The notes beneath the pieces are model-generated. The model was not told where the DNA came from, did no database searches, and worked only from the letters and a program-made list of their open reading frames with translations. From an uncultured bacterium (GTDB lineage: Bacteria; Bacillota; Clostridia; Lachnospirales; Lachnospiraceae): DNA of 64,000 bases. Of this stretch, positions 24,562-33,720 are shown piece by piece (the stretch's first letter is position 1; each line of letters starts with the position of its first letter). The stretch is from the NCBI GenBank assembly GCA_947647735.1, contig CANSLJ010000003.1, positions 1 through 64,000 of the forward strand. The letters are read 5' to 3'. The translations under genes were made by a program, and so were the position numbers.

Positions 24562-25206
24562 ATGGATAGTTGGAACAGTAACCAGAATAATAACCAGGAA
24601 CCGGATATGTCCGTGAGCGGTCAGTTCAGCGGCAATCCTTATCAGGATCAGAATACAGCAGGCAGTTACAGCCAGCAGGATACGGCAAACAGTTACGGCC
24701 AGCCGCAGGATACGGCGAATAATTACGGGCAGCAGAATGCATCGGATCCTTATGGCCAGACACAGAACACGGCGGGCGGATATAATCAGTCTCAGAACAT
24801 GACAGGCGGATATAATCAGGCGCAGAACACGGCTGGCAGCTATAATCAGTCCCAGAATACGGCGGGAGCTTACGGCTACAATCAGCAGGGGCAGAATAAT
24901 TATGCCTACGGCCAGCCCTATGCCAACTATAACCAGAGCCCTTATCAGGGACCGGGCTTTACACCGACGGAAATGGAAGAGCCGGTGGGCGTGGGCGAAT
25001 GGACAGGACTTCTGGCACTGGCGACATTTGTGCCCTGTATCGGCGTGATCCTGATGCTCGTCTGGGCTTTCGGCAATACGGAAAAAAAGAGCAAGTCGAA
25101 TTTCTGTAAGGCGTTTTTGATCATCTGGCTGATCAAGCTGGCGTTATCTGCCATCATGTTTATTATATGGGGCGCTTCTTTCGCGGCAATGATCAGCGAC
25201 TTCTAA
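24562..25206 (+). CDS. Gln/Asn/Tyr-repeat protein with C-terminal membrane segments
   Basis: A 214-residue protein with two parts. Residues 1-140 are low-complexity and rich in Gln, Asn, Tyr, Gly, Ser and Thr, without hydrophobic stretches. They include decapeptide repeats of the form YNQSQNTAGG and resemble prion-like disordered regions. Residues about 145-214 hold two membrane segments separated by a basic loop (WAFGNTEKKSKSNFCKAF), like the small CD225/TM2-style domains common in Bacillota. The start ATG 24562 has AAAGGAG upstream. The disordered part is probably cytoplasmic and could bind partners or condense at the membrane, which is inference. Confidence 0.75.
   Translation: MDSWNSNQNNNQEPDMSVSGQFSGNPYQDQNTAGSYSQQDTANSYGQPQDTANNYGQQNASDPYGQTQNTAGGYNQSQNMTGGYNQAQNTAGSYNQSQNTAGAYGYNQQGQNNYAYGQPYANYNQSPYQGPGFTPTEMEEPVGVGEWTGLLALATFVPCIGVILMLVWAFGNTEKKSKSNFCKAFLIIWLIKLALSAIMFIIWGASFAAMISDF
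24751..24870 (+). repeat. Four tandem 30-base coding repeats
   Basis: Units of 30 bases at 24751, 24781, 24811 and 24841 each encode a decapeptide of the form Y-G/N-Q-x-Q-N-T/M-A/T-G-x. Degenerate related units (24 to 39 bases) lie before them from about 24650. Such arrays change copy number easily by slippage. Confidence 0.85.
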
Positions 25207-25237
25207 AACCGGCGGGTTAAGCGGGGCTGCGGACGAT

Positions 25238-26104
25238 TCAGCGCCCGCAGATCCAGCGTCCCGATGCGCCACAGGGCAGAACGAGGGAACTCTTTGTCAC
25301 GGGAAGCCCGATCTCATCGGCCTCCACGCGGCCGCCGAACCGGTTTGTGAAAACAGTATTCAACATATAGGAAAGCACGGCGGGCTGCAGGCCCGTTGTG
25401 TAGGAATTCAGTAACACAAAAAGAGGTCTGTCTGATAAAATTTCTGACACTCGTGTCAGAAATGGAAAGATGCTTTCTTCCATTTTCCAGACTTCACCAC
25501 CAGGACCTCTGCCATAAGAAGGAGGATCCATGATAACGGCATCATAATGGTTGCCACGGCGGATCTCCCGTTCTACGAATTTTACGCAGTCATCTACCAG
25601 CCAGCGGATAGGCGCATCGGAAAGGCCGGAGGATGCTGCGTTTTCTTTTGCCCAGTTTACCATTCCCTTTGAGGCGTCCACATGGGTGACGGATGCGCCC
25701 GCTTTTGTAGCGGAAACCGTGGCACCGCCGGTATAGGCGAAGAGGTTCAGTACTTTGATGGGACGGCCGGCATTTTGGATCAATTCGGAAAACCAGTCCC
25801 AGTTTACCGCCTGTTCCGGAAAAAGCCCGGTATGCTTGAAGCTGAAAGGCTTTAGGTGGAAGGTCAGGTCTTTGTATTGAATGCTCCATTCCTCCGGCAG
25901 ATTGAAAAATTCCCATTCACCGCCGCCTTTGCTGCTTCTGTGGTAATGGGCGTTTTTCTTTTTCCAGCCGCTGTGTGTTTTCGGCGTATTCCAGATTACC
26001 TGAGGATCCGGCCGTACAAGGATGTATTTTCCCCAACGTTCCAGCTTTTCTCCCGAAGAGGTGTCAATGACTTCATAATTTTTCCAGTTTTCGGCTATCC
26101 ACAT
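25238..26104 (-). CDS. Class I SAM-dependent methyltransferase (RlmI/RlmK-like)
   Basis: A 288-residue methyltransferase. After an N-terminal beta-rich part (about residues 1-90) comes the Rossmann fold with motif I LNLFAYTGGATVSA (about 118-131), the acidic end of strand 2 in THVDASKGMVNWAKEN, and motif IV MDPPSYGRG (about 194-202). DPPSYG is typical of enzymes methylating bases in 23S rRNA (RlmI/RlmK, PF10672). The PUA domain of RlmI is absent, so the exact target is open. It is transcribed opposite to its neighbours from the promoter at 26233-26262. Confidence 0.85.
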   Translation of the reverse strand: MWIAENWKNYEVIDTSSGEKLERWGKYILVRPDPQVIWNTPKTHSGWKKKNAHYHRSSKGGGEWEFFNLPEEWSIQYKDLTFHLKPFSFKHTGLFPEQAVNWDWFSELIQNAGRPIKVLNLFAYTGGATVSATKAGASVTHVDASKGMVNWAKENAASSGLSDAPIRWLVDDCVKFVEREIRRGNHYDAVIMDPPSYGRGPGGEVWKMEESIFPFLTRVSEILSDRPLFVLLNSYTTGLQPAVLSYMLNTVFTNRFGGRVEADEIGLPVTKSSLVLPCGASGRWICGR

Positions 26105-26232
26105 AGAAGATGTTCCTTTCTTTGCGGCTTGCAGGTCCGAACGTTCGTGACATGCAGCCGCTTGTTTTATATGTATGTAATATTATATCATGCATACTCG
26201 CAAACCTGCGCTTTGTTTTTTCTTTTGCGGTT

Positions 26233-26262
26233 ATTATATCAGTAAGTTCGGGAAATTGGCAA
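26233..26262 (-). promoter_or_regulatory. Promoter of the methyltransferase gene
   Basis: On the minus strand TTGCCA (26257-26262), 18 bases, TATAAT (26233-26238) with an extended TGA before the -10. A second extended -10 (TGATATAAT, 26182-26190) lies closer to the gene. Confidence 0.6.
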
Positions 26263-26313
26263 TCGGAGTTTAGGTGATCTCTGTAGAAAAATGAAGAATT
26301 TTGTAGTTTAATG

Positions 26314-26341
26314 TTACAAATATGCTTCTTACAAGGATAAT
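26314..26341 (+). promoter_or_regulatory. Possible promoter of the eight-gene operon
   Basis: TTACAA (26314-26319), a 16-base spacer and GATAAT (26336-26341) lie 45 bases before the ATG of the MBL-fold gene. It is the best candidate in the 280-base divergent region but only moderately like consensus. Confidence 0.35.
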
Positions 26342-26385
26342 AAAATGAAGGTTAAGAATACATTTATCTGACTGGGGGATGACAG

Positions 26386-27762
26386 ATGGCATATACATTT
26401 TATGGATGTTTATCCAGGGAAATAGAAGAGGACGGCGGAAAACAGAGGACAGGTCTGGAGTTTGAAGTGGTAGGAACGGATAAGTTGAATTTTTTTCTGG
26501 GAATAGGAAACAGGGAACAGGCCGTTTCGGAAAGACATGAAGCAGTGTTTCAGTTGTTTCAGGAGTATGGTCTTTCGCATAAACGATTCAGGGAGGTGAA
26601 AGGCAAGTATCTGGGGGAGACCGGTTTTCAGGTGCTTAGCGTCTATTTTGACACACTGGATTATGCAAGATATCGATACGGGAACTGGTACAAAATTTGT
26701 TTCTCCCAGGTTCCATCGGAATTGAGCGGCGGAGTATATGATTGCTCTATCTGTGACTGGGGGGACGAAGATGATGCGAAGATAAATTCATATTGCAGTA
26801 TTGATATACTGCCGGAGGAACAGGCCGGCATGCTTAAAGAACTATATCGTCCCTATATTCCGGAGGAGAGCCGCATCCGGAAGACAGACAGGGTAGGTGC
26901 GATCGATGCAGGAACGGACTTTCTGGCTGTGCGGTTTTTGTATGTGGGAGCGGCTTTGTGTGTTTTGCTTTTAGATACTATAGGAAACAAAACAGCGTTT
27001 TTTGATCTGGGGACGAAGGTTTCGAATGTGTCGGAACTGCGCGCTCAATATTCGGCTGCGGAACAGGCGCGGGGAGAACTCCTTGCAGATTTAAGGGCTA
27101 TCAATGCTGCCAACCAGGCAACCATATTTATTTCCCACTGGCATAATGATCATACGAATGCGATCGGGAAACTCAAAAAAATGCCCGGGGGTCTGCAGAA
27201 TCTGGCAGGGAATACGGAGTGGTATGTTCCGGAATCCGATCTGCCAAGTTTTACGACAGTACAAAATGTAATACTTCCGGCGTCATTTTATATATGGGAG
27301 GAAGGGACAACACAGGCGCCCGTAGATATCGCCGGTAATCCCGGAATACAGGCCGGAAAGATCAATCTGCTGAATGATACTTATCCGCATCACCAGGGCG
27401 TTTATGTCAGGGTGACACTGCACAGCGGAAAACAGGTATTGCTTTCCGGGGATACTACTTATCAGGGGCTTCCGAGAGAGATCAGGACAAATGACGGTTA
27501 TGGTTATGACTGTCTGCAGATCTGCCATCATGGAGGAGATTATTATCTGCGGCCGGCAGATCAGGATGAATCAACGGCAAGAAGCTATATTCCAACGCCA
27601 AAAAGAGGCGCGGTGGCAGTATATTCTGCTGACGGAAGAACCTATGGACATCCTGATGAATTTTTCGTAGGGCACTACCATACAAAAGGGTATGCCGCAA
27701 ATAATGAATGGATGCTTCATTTGGGGGCAGCCAGAGGCGGTTACAGATGGGATTTTATGTAA
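26386..27762 (+). CDS. MBL-fold metallo-hydrolase, first gene of the eight-gene operon
   Basis: A 458-residue protein. The C-terminal two thirds are a metallo-beta-lactamase fold: HWHNDH (residues 251-256) is the HxHxDH metal motif, LSGDTTY supplies the bridging Asp, and CHHGGDYY and YGHPDEFF supply later histidines. The last two recall the ComEC-type MBL domain, but there are no membrane channel segments. The first 170 residues are an extra domain I do not recognise. No signal peptide is seen, so it should be cytoplasmic. It lies 21 bases before the DUF6603-like gene. It could cleave a nucleotide or nucleic acid, or process another substrate; nothing here decides which. Confidence 0.8.
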   Translation: MAYTFYGCLSREIEEDGGKQRTGLEFEVVGTDKLNFFLGIGNREQAVSERHEAVFQLFQEYGLSHKRFREVKGKYLGETGFQVLSVYFDTLDYARYRYGNWYKICFSQVPSELSGGVYDCSICDWGDEDDAKINSYCSIDILPEEQAGMLKELYRPYIPEESRIRKTDRVGAIDAGTDFLAVRFLYVGAALCVLLLDTIGNKTAFFDLGTKVSNVSELRAQYSAAEQARGELLADLRAINAANQATIFISHWHNDHTNAIGKLKKMPGGLQNLAGNTEWYVPESDLPSFTTVQNVILPASFYIWEEGTTQAPVDIAGNPGIQAGKINLLNDTYPHHQGVYVRVTLHSGKQVLLSGDTTYQGLPREIRTNDGYGYDCLQICHHGGDYYLRPADQDESTARSYIPTPKRGAVAVYSADGRTYGHPDEFFVGHYHTKGYAANNEWMLHLGAARGGYRWDFM

Positions 27763-27783
27763 TAGCGCAGCACCGGAAAGGGT

Positions 27784-30700
27784 ATGAGGATTAGAAATAT
27801 GGATATTGGCCTGATCGTCGAAAAAGTAAAAGAAAATATGCAGGGGAATCGTTTTATATTGAGCGACGAGACTGTGGGAATCCCTTATATGATGGTATTA
27901 TTCCATGGATATGTGGAAGGAAAAACGTCGCTGGAACTGAATGGATTTACGTATCTGTATGAAAATAATATTCTGAAAATAAGCGGAACGGGAACCTTTC
28001 CGGACAGAGGGGACTGCCTTGTAGAACTGGCGTTCTTGAATGACGAAAATGACATCCTGCAGGTTGAGATGCCGCAGCAGTATCTTCTGCCTGCGTTTTC
28101 GGAACTGCAGTTATCCTGCCACTGCGTTTATGAGCGGGAAACATGGCAGGTCACGTTTGAACGTCATGGTACGTTTTCTGCTGCCGACCTGCTCTCAGCC
28201 GGCATTACCTACCTCGGGATCTCGCTGCCGCCCTCCTGTTTCGGAGAGAAAGGAGATATCACCGATATACGTTTCCGATTCGAGCTTCCCTTTGAGGAAA
28301 CCGGGGAAGGAAATGACGTATTTATCAATTACAACAGGAAGAAATATCTGTCGCTTTGTCTTGAGACGGATATGCGGCTGGATCTGTCAGGGATTTTTGA
28401 GAATGGAGATCAGGTAGGGCTTGGCATTCGATCTTTTCAGGTGGAAAAGTTTGGTGACCGGTACGGTTTTTCCTTCACGGGAAATATGAAGATATGGGAA
28501 TTTGAAGTTCCGTTTATGATCCGGTATGGCAGCAGATCTCTGACGCTCTCAACGTTAAAGGATGAAAAAAGTTTACTAACTATTCCTTCTGTAAATGATC
28601 TGGGAAAGATCGTAGGACTGGATGATCTGCATCTGCCGGAGAGCCTCAGCAGTCTGACTGCCTTCACTTGTGAAACGATCTCTCTGTCTGTCTCAGAAGA
28701 CTTAAAACGCCTTCTTTCTTTTTCAGTGGTAGTTGTCAATAAAAATGTCTGGCAGATCGCACAGAGTCCTGATATACATATAACGGATCTGACAGTCGGG
28801 TTTACGAAAAATGCCTGGGGAAGCGAGATCTCTATCAGCGGAAAACTGGATATTGCAGGCTGGGCGCTGGTTCTGGCGGCGGCATATCATACACAGGATG
28901 GCTGGGTTTTCAGAACATTTATCTCTCCGGAGGTTATGCCTGCGGAGGAAGGCGAGACAAAAATGAATCTGAGCGGCCTGTTTGATAAACTCTGTGATTT
29001 TCTGGGATTTGGGAAAATTCCTTTTCCGCTGCCGGATCTGGAGATCATAGGCGCTATGGCATCTTATTCTCTTTTGACAAAACAATTTTCCACCCATATG
29101 GAGATCGGGAAGATGGCATGCGATTTCCAGTACCTTTTTGCACCATCAAAATCGTATCATCTGCATTTGAGCGTCGGTTATGAACTTTCATTGTCTATGC
29201 TTCCGATCGTGGGAGAGGATCTGCATCTGCTGGATCATATTGCGATAACGGACATTAGTCTGGAGTCAGATCCGGAGAGTACGATACTGTATCTGAACGT
29301 TGCGGGGGAAAAGTTGAAGCTGGAACTTGCCGGAGGGAAAGAAAAGGGCAGAGAAAATCTGCTGCCAGGGGAGACGGATGGTGTGGATGGCGGTGAATAT
29401 CCTGTATATGCCGCCGGGGAGGAGGGAATGAAGCTTCTCTGGTTCCGTCTCGAAAAACATTTTTCTGTTTTTACGATCCACAGGATAGGGATCGGCTTTG
29501 ATGGAAAGAAGATCTCCTTTGCATTCGATGCAGAGCTTACGGCATGTGCGTTCCAGCTTGCCATGGAAGGGCTGGCGATCTTGGCGGAAGTGTCGGAAAG
29601 ACCGGGAATCTCGTTTGATCTCTCCGGCCTGTCCATTGGATATGAGAATCCTTCTTTTGCGATCAGCGGCGGTTTCAGGCATTCGGTCCGGGATAAGGTT
29701 TCTTCCTATGACGGGTCGCTGCTGGTAAAAACAAAAGGGATCTCTGTTTTCATAGCAGGCTCTTATTCGGAAGGTTCTTTTTTGGCATATGGCATGTTGA
29801 AAGCAAAGATCGGCGGGCCGCCGGCTTTTTCAATCACAGGACTGGCAGTGGGATTTGGCTTTAACAAATATCTGCGGCTTCCGGATATAGAAAAAGTGGA
29901 GGAGTTTCCGCTGGTCGCAGCGGCGGTGAAACCGGATTTTTCCGCAGGGCAGCTTTTAGAGGGGTTAAGAGATAGTACAACCACATTAGCCGGTCAGAAT
30001 TTTCTGGCCGCCGGCATCCGTTTTGATTCTTTCGGGATGGCGCATTCTTTTGCCTTGCTTACAGTTTCTTTCGGGCAGCATCTGGAAATAGCTCTTTTGG
30101 GCATTTGTGAAATGACAGCGCCGCCGATGGAAGGAGCAGGGGAGAAGATTCATCCTGTGGCAAAGGCAAAACTGGCTTTGAAGGCGGCACTTTTGCCGGA
30201 ATCCGGTGTATTTTCGGTGCAGGCACAGTTGATGTCGGATTCTTATATTCTTTCCGAAGCCTGTAAACTGACCGGCGGTTTTGCCTGCTGTATCTGGTTC
30301 GGCGGAGAACATAAGGACGATTTTGTGATCACGCTGGGCGGTTACCGGAAAGGCTACCGGAAACCGGAACATTATCCGGATGTGCCCAGGCTGGGATTTT
30401 GCTGGAATGTGACAAAGGAACTTACGCTGAGCGGCGAGATGTATTTTGCTCTGACCCCTTCAATGCTGTGTGCCGGCGGAAGGCTGGAGGCGGTTTTTGT
30501 AATGGGGGCGCTGAGAGCATGGTTTACGGCTTATGCGGATTTTGAGATGGGATGGAAACCGTTTTGTTATGACATTTGCATCGGGATAAGTCTGGGCGCA
30601 TCCATTACGCTTGATCTGTGGCTGTTTTCCAAAACGTTTACACTCGAGATGGCAGTGGACCTGCATATCTGGGGACCTGAATTTCACGGCAGGGCAAAAA

Positions 30701-31554
30701 TAACGTGGTGGGTGATATCCTTTACGATCTCCTTTGCAGCCGGACAGGAAGGGCAGAAGGTTATCGGCTGGAATGAGGTGAAGCAGACCTTTTTACAGGG
30801 AAATAAAGAGCAGGACAGGGCAGCGGGGAACGTAGAGGAAAACAGTATTGTCTCCGTTCATGCGGCAGAAGGTGTGATCGGTAAAGCCGGGGGAGAAGAT
30901 GAGGAGGTAGAGGTCCTTCATGCCGATACGATAAAGCTGAATGTGGAATCGCTTATCCCCGGCGCCTCGGTATCTTTAAACCATAAGGAAGTCACGGAGC
31001 CGGCAAAGATCAGAGGGCAGGAAACGCTGGGCGTATATCCCATGGGAGAAAATGTAGTGCTGGAATCCCGCATGGATATCTCTGTAAAGCGGGAAAAGGA
31101 AGAAGAACCGATCATATATCAGACAGAAGAGATCAAACGCAATCTTCCGAAGGCATTGTGGGCAACCCAGAAAAAGAAGACAGGTGCGGGAGAGAACGCT
31201 GAGGAGATGATAAAAGATGTTCCGGTGGGTATTTCGATCAGTTTTGCATCGGAAGATTTTCCGATGTTCCCGGCAGAAAAGTTTCTGACACTGGATATGC
31301 TTTCAGAATATGAAAAGATAGAAAAGAAATTCCGTTTTGTCTCTGCGCTGGTTTGGGATATAACAGGAGATGATACGGATTTTGCCGTATTTCAGAATAC
31401 GGCGGAAAAAATTCCGGACAGGGTGGGCGCTTTCATGAAAGAGATGGAAGGATTCGGGTTTGGTTTTGATATGGTTCCGGATCTGACGATCATGTCAGAA
31501 AATGCGGCGAATCTCTTCGATGAAGAATTTTGGCTGGGACAACATGTGGGATGA
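27784..31554 (+). CDS. Giant DUF6603-like protein of 1256 residues
   Basis: A very long beta-rich protein without signal peptide or clear membrane segments. Many stretches have the alternating pattern of amphipathic strands and repeat loosely: a phrase of a GI/IG turn, F-x-G-K and a strand recurs through residues 150-1000. The segment GGPPAFSITGLAVGFG (about residue 677) followed by LRLPDIEKVEEFPLVAA closely matches my memory of DUF6603, a domain known only from large proteins of unknown role. The last 230 residues are charged and linker-like. It is followed after 15 bases by the next operon gene. It may build a large scaffold or tube-like beta-solenoid, which is speculation. Confidence 0.6.
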   Translation: MRIRNMDIGLIVEKVKENMQGNRFILSDETVGIPYMMVLFHGYVEGKTSLELNGFTYLYENNILKISGTGTFPDRGDCLVELAFLNDENDILQVEMPQQYLLPAFSELQLSCHCVYERETWQVTFERHGTFSAADLLSAGITYLGISLPPSCFGEKGDITDIRFRFELPFEETGEGNDVFINYNRKKYLSLCLETDMRLDLSGIFENGDQVGLGIRSFQVEKFGDRYGFSFTGNMKIWEFEVPFMIRYGSRSLTLSTLKDEKSLLTIPSVNDLGKIVGLDDLHLPESLSSLTAFTCETISLSVSEDLKRLLSFSVVVVNKNVWQIAQSPDIHITDLTVGFTKNAWGSEISISGKLDIAGWALVLAAAYHTQDGWVFRTFISPEVMPAEEGETKMNLSGLFDKLCDFLGFGKIPFPLPDLEIIGAMASYSLLTKQFSTHMEIGKMACDFQYLFAPSKSYHLHLSVGYELSLSMLPIVGEDLHLLDHIAITDISLESDPESTILYLNVAGEKLKLELAGGKEKGRENLLPGETDGVDGGEYPVYAAGEEGMKLLWFRLEKHFSVFTIHRIGIGFDGKKISFAFDAELTACAFQLAMEGLAILAEVSERPGISFDLSGLSIGYENPSFAISGGFRHSVRDKVSSYDGSLLVKTKGISVFIAGSYSEGSFLAYGMLKAKIGGPPAFSITGLAVGFGFNKYLRLPDIEKVEEFPLVAAAVKPDFSAGQLLEGLRDSTTTLAGQNFLAAGIRFDSFGMAHSFALLTVSFGQHLEIALLGICEMTAPPMEGAGEKIHPVAKAKLALKAALLPESGVFSVQAQLMSDSYILSEACKLTGGFACCIWFGGEHKDDFVITLGGYRKGYRKPEHYPDVPRLGFCWNVTKELTLSGEMYFALTPSMLCAGGRLEAVFVMGALRAWFTAYADFEMGWKPFCYDICIGISLGASITLDLWLFSKTFTLEMAVDLHIWGPEFHGRAKITWWVISFTISFAAGQEGQKVIGWNEVKQTFLQGNKEQDRAAGNVEENSIVSVHAAEGVIGKAGGEDEEVEVLHADTIKLNVESLIPGASVSLNHKEVTEPAKIRGQETLGVYPMGENVVLESRMDISVKREKEEEPIIYQTEEIKRNLPKALWATQKKKTGAGENAEEMIKDVPVGISISFASEDFPMFPAEKFLTLDMLSEYEKIEKKFRFVSALVWDITGDDTDFAVFQNTAEKIPDRVGAFMKEMEGFGFGFDMVPDLTIMSENAANLFDEEFWLGQHVG

Positions 31555-31569
31555 TAGGAGGATGCGGCT

Positions 31570-32862
31570 ATGGGTGAGTATATTGAGTTCAGGGAAGAGG
31601 GAGAAGACTATGGGATGAAGTTTATTGAAAAGATAGAACCTTCTCTTGGCAGCGGAAAGATTTCAGTGGAAGCGACGCAGCATGTGCAGATCACAAAGCC
31701 GGGGGGAGAGGTCGTAAGGGATGAGCTGAAAGCATCAAAAGAATTTCTGGTTGCATCCCGGGCTTTTACACTGGATGTTTCGGATGTCTATTCGGTCTCG
31801 CCGGCTGAAAACGCCTGTGGAAATTTTGCCAATGAGCTTCCTCATATTACGTTGTGCAAAAGAACGCTTCCCTGGGAATATAAAGGCTCGTTTGGGGAAC
31901 CGTGGCTTGCGCTGCTGCCTCTGGCGGAAGGGGAATGTGAAGAGAGGGATATGACGATCGCTGAGCTGAAACAGAAGAAAGAGGATATCTATTTTCCGGT
32001 TTCGGCCCAGCCTGCAGTGTATCTGGAAAAAGACTCTGATCTGTGCCATGTGATCGATCTGGACAAAGCATTATTCCAGAATATTGCACCCCGCAGAGTG
32101 GAGCGGTCTTTACTGACCCATGGAAAATTTCTGAATTTATTGCAGAAGACGGACGAGACGGTCAGGCTGGATGGATATTTCTCAACGGTAGTGGGAGGAA
32201 GATTTGTGCCCACCGCAGATACGGATGCCGTGAAAAGCACGATCCACCTTGTTTCCATGCTGGGATATGATGAGCCGGAAAAACTTTCGACGGATCATGC
32301 CAGGGTAAGGCTTGTTTCTCTGTATCGCTGGAGTGTTTTTTCCAAAGGGGATGAGGAGGCCGGATTCGTTTCTCTGATGGAAGGACTGCAGTGCGATGTG
32401 CTCAGGATAGATAAGGATAACACGCTGCTGCAGCATGGTTATGTGCCGAGGCGCCATCTGTTTAGAAGCGGAGAGAGTACGGTTTCCCTGTACCGGGGAC
32501 CGCTTTTGCCTTTCCGGAAGGAGGGAGAACAGGCCGCCGCAAAAAAGATACCCGTCACATCGGACGGAGCTTTGATCTTTGATCAGGAGAAAGCGCTTTT
32601 TGACGCATCCTACAGTGCGGCATGGCAGATGGGGAGGCTTCTGACGCTGAAAAATAAAGCGGTTGCCGCAGCAATCGTGAAGTGGCGCAAACGTGTGGAG
32701 GAGCTTTTGTTAAAACGGGCCGCTTCCGATTTTATGGATGGAAAGATGAAGCAGGATTATTCTTCAAGGAATCTGGCGGAAAAAGCAATGAGACATATGC
32801 TGTGTCAGTTTGAAAAGGATCAGGAAGAGGATGAAGCAAAAGGGAGAGGGGAAAAGGAGTGA
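31570..32862 (+). CDS. Hypothetical protein of the DUF6603/Hint operon (430 aa)
   Basis: A 430-residue soluble protein, with no signal peptide and no Cys-rich or catalytic motif that I can identify. The N-terminal 70 residues look beta-stranded (FIEKIEPSLGSGKISVEATQ). Late in the protein ASYSAAWQMGRLLTLKNKAVAAAIVKWRKR (about residues 338-367) forms strong helices; a similar AAWQLGRLLAL phrase occurs, from memory, in unannotated proteins of actinobacterial clusters that also carry DUF6603. The C-terminus is highly charged. It begins 15 bases after the giant gene and ends 3 bases before the next, so it is probably part of the same complex. Confidence 0.65.
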   Translation: MGEYIEFREEGEDYGMKFIEKIEPSLGSGKISVEATQHVQITKPGGEVVRDELKASKEFLVASRAFTLDVSDVYSVSPAENACGNFANELPHITLCKRTLPWEYKGSFGEPWLALLPLAEGECEERDMTIAELKQKKEDIYFPVSAQPAVYLEKDSDLCHVIDLDKALFQNIAPRRVERSLLTHGKFLNLLQKTDETVRLDGYFSTVVGGRFVPTADTDAVKSTIHLVSMLGYDEPEKLSTDHARVRLVSLYRWSVFSKGDEEAGFVSLMEGLQCDVLRIDKDNTLLQHGYVPRRHLFRSGESTVSLYRGPLLPFRKEGEQAAAKKIPVTSDGALIFDQEKALFDASYSAAWQMGRLLTLKNKAVAAAIVKWRKRVEELLLKRAASDFMDGKMKQDYSSRNLAEKAMRHMLCQFEKDQEEDEAKGRGEKE

Positions 32863-32865
32863 CCG

Positions 32866-33720
32866 ATGAAAAGATGGAAGAATGATCTTAATGTGACCGA
32901 GGCGTTTTGTACTTTCGCTTTGAAGAATCGGCTGAAGGAAAACGATCCTCTTTTTGCGCCTTTCTATCCGGAGGAGATCGCAGATTGGATCGCGGAGCTG
33001 AAGCTGTTAAAGGGAGTGCCGCTCTCCTGCCTTGCGGGGGATGAGATGCAGCTGCCGCCGGAAAGCATCCGGTTCTTTTATGTGGATGAAAGCTGGACCG
33101 CGCAGATGATAAACGGTGCGCTCAGCATCGGGACGCATTGTACCAAGGCGGAGCGGATCAACAATCTGTTTGTGGAGACTGTCAGGACTCTGGGGAAAAG
33201 AAATATCCGTTGTCCCAGAAAAAACGGTATTCATGAAAATCAGATGCAGTTTTACAGGGAGAAAAGAACAGAACCGACGGAGGCTGTATTGACCGGATTT
33301 CTGATGCGCTCCCGGCTGGTAAAGCTCTGGAAGGGACTTGAGAGCAGCGCCGTTGATCGAAATGGAGCGAAGCTTGACATTCTGCGTATGGATCAGTTAT
33401 CAGGAGAGATCATGATCTGTATTTATCAGGGGGAGATCGCCGGGCTGCAGGTCAAAGAACCAAAGGAGGGACTTCGGTTCGGTGCCCATGAAAACAACAG
33501 GGTGATCCGTGTGCGTGATGTGAAGCCCGGAAATGAGGGCGCCATACTTTCCGGGAAGACGGTACAGATCACCGCCAATGAGCAGGGGAGGGCGGATATT
33601 CTGGAGCTTGCCGGAGCGCTTGGAGAGATACTGGAGACAGATCGGGTGAGTTCGGCAGAATTGGCTATGGAACTGATCGTTGCGCCGGGACTGGCAGAGT
33701 TTCAGAGGGAGGGGGAATAA
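32866..33720 (+). CDS. Hypothetical protein with LPPESIRFF motif (284 aa)
   Basis: A 284-residue soluble protein. Residues 63-77 read LPPESIRFFYVDESW, followed by a segment ending in NGALSIG (about 83-89). I remember this pair of phrases from large unannotated operon proteins in other bacteria, but no named family. The C-terminal part is a mix of strands with a Gly-rich turn near 230. It starts 3 bases after the previous stop and its own stop touches the ATG of the next gene, so expression must be coupled. Function unknown. Confidence 0.65.
   Translation: MKRWKNDLNVTEAFCTFALKNRLKENDPLFAPFYPEEIADWIAELKLLKGVPLSCLAGDEMQLPPESIRFFYVDESWTAQMINGALSIGTHCTKAERINNLFVETVRTLGKRNIRCPRKNGIHENQMQFYREKRTEPTEAVLTGFLMRSRLVKLWKGLESSAVDRNGAKLDILRMDQLSGEIMICIYQGEIAGLQVKEPKEGLRFGAHENNRVIRVRDVKPGNEGAILSGKTVQITANEQGRADILELAGALGEILETDRVSSAELAMELIVAPGLAEFQREGE

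Noticed and set aside
24562-24900. Possible CRISPR-like array because of regular 30-base repeats
   Set aside because: The units are directly adjacent with no spacers, keep the reading frame and encode decapeptides, so they are coding repeats.
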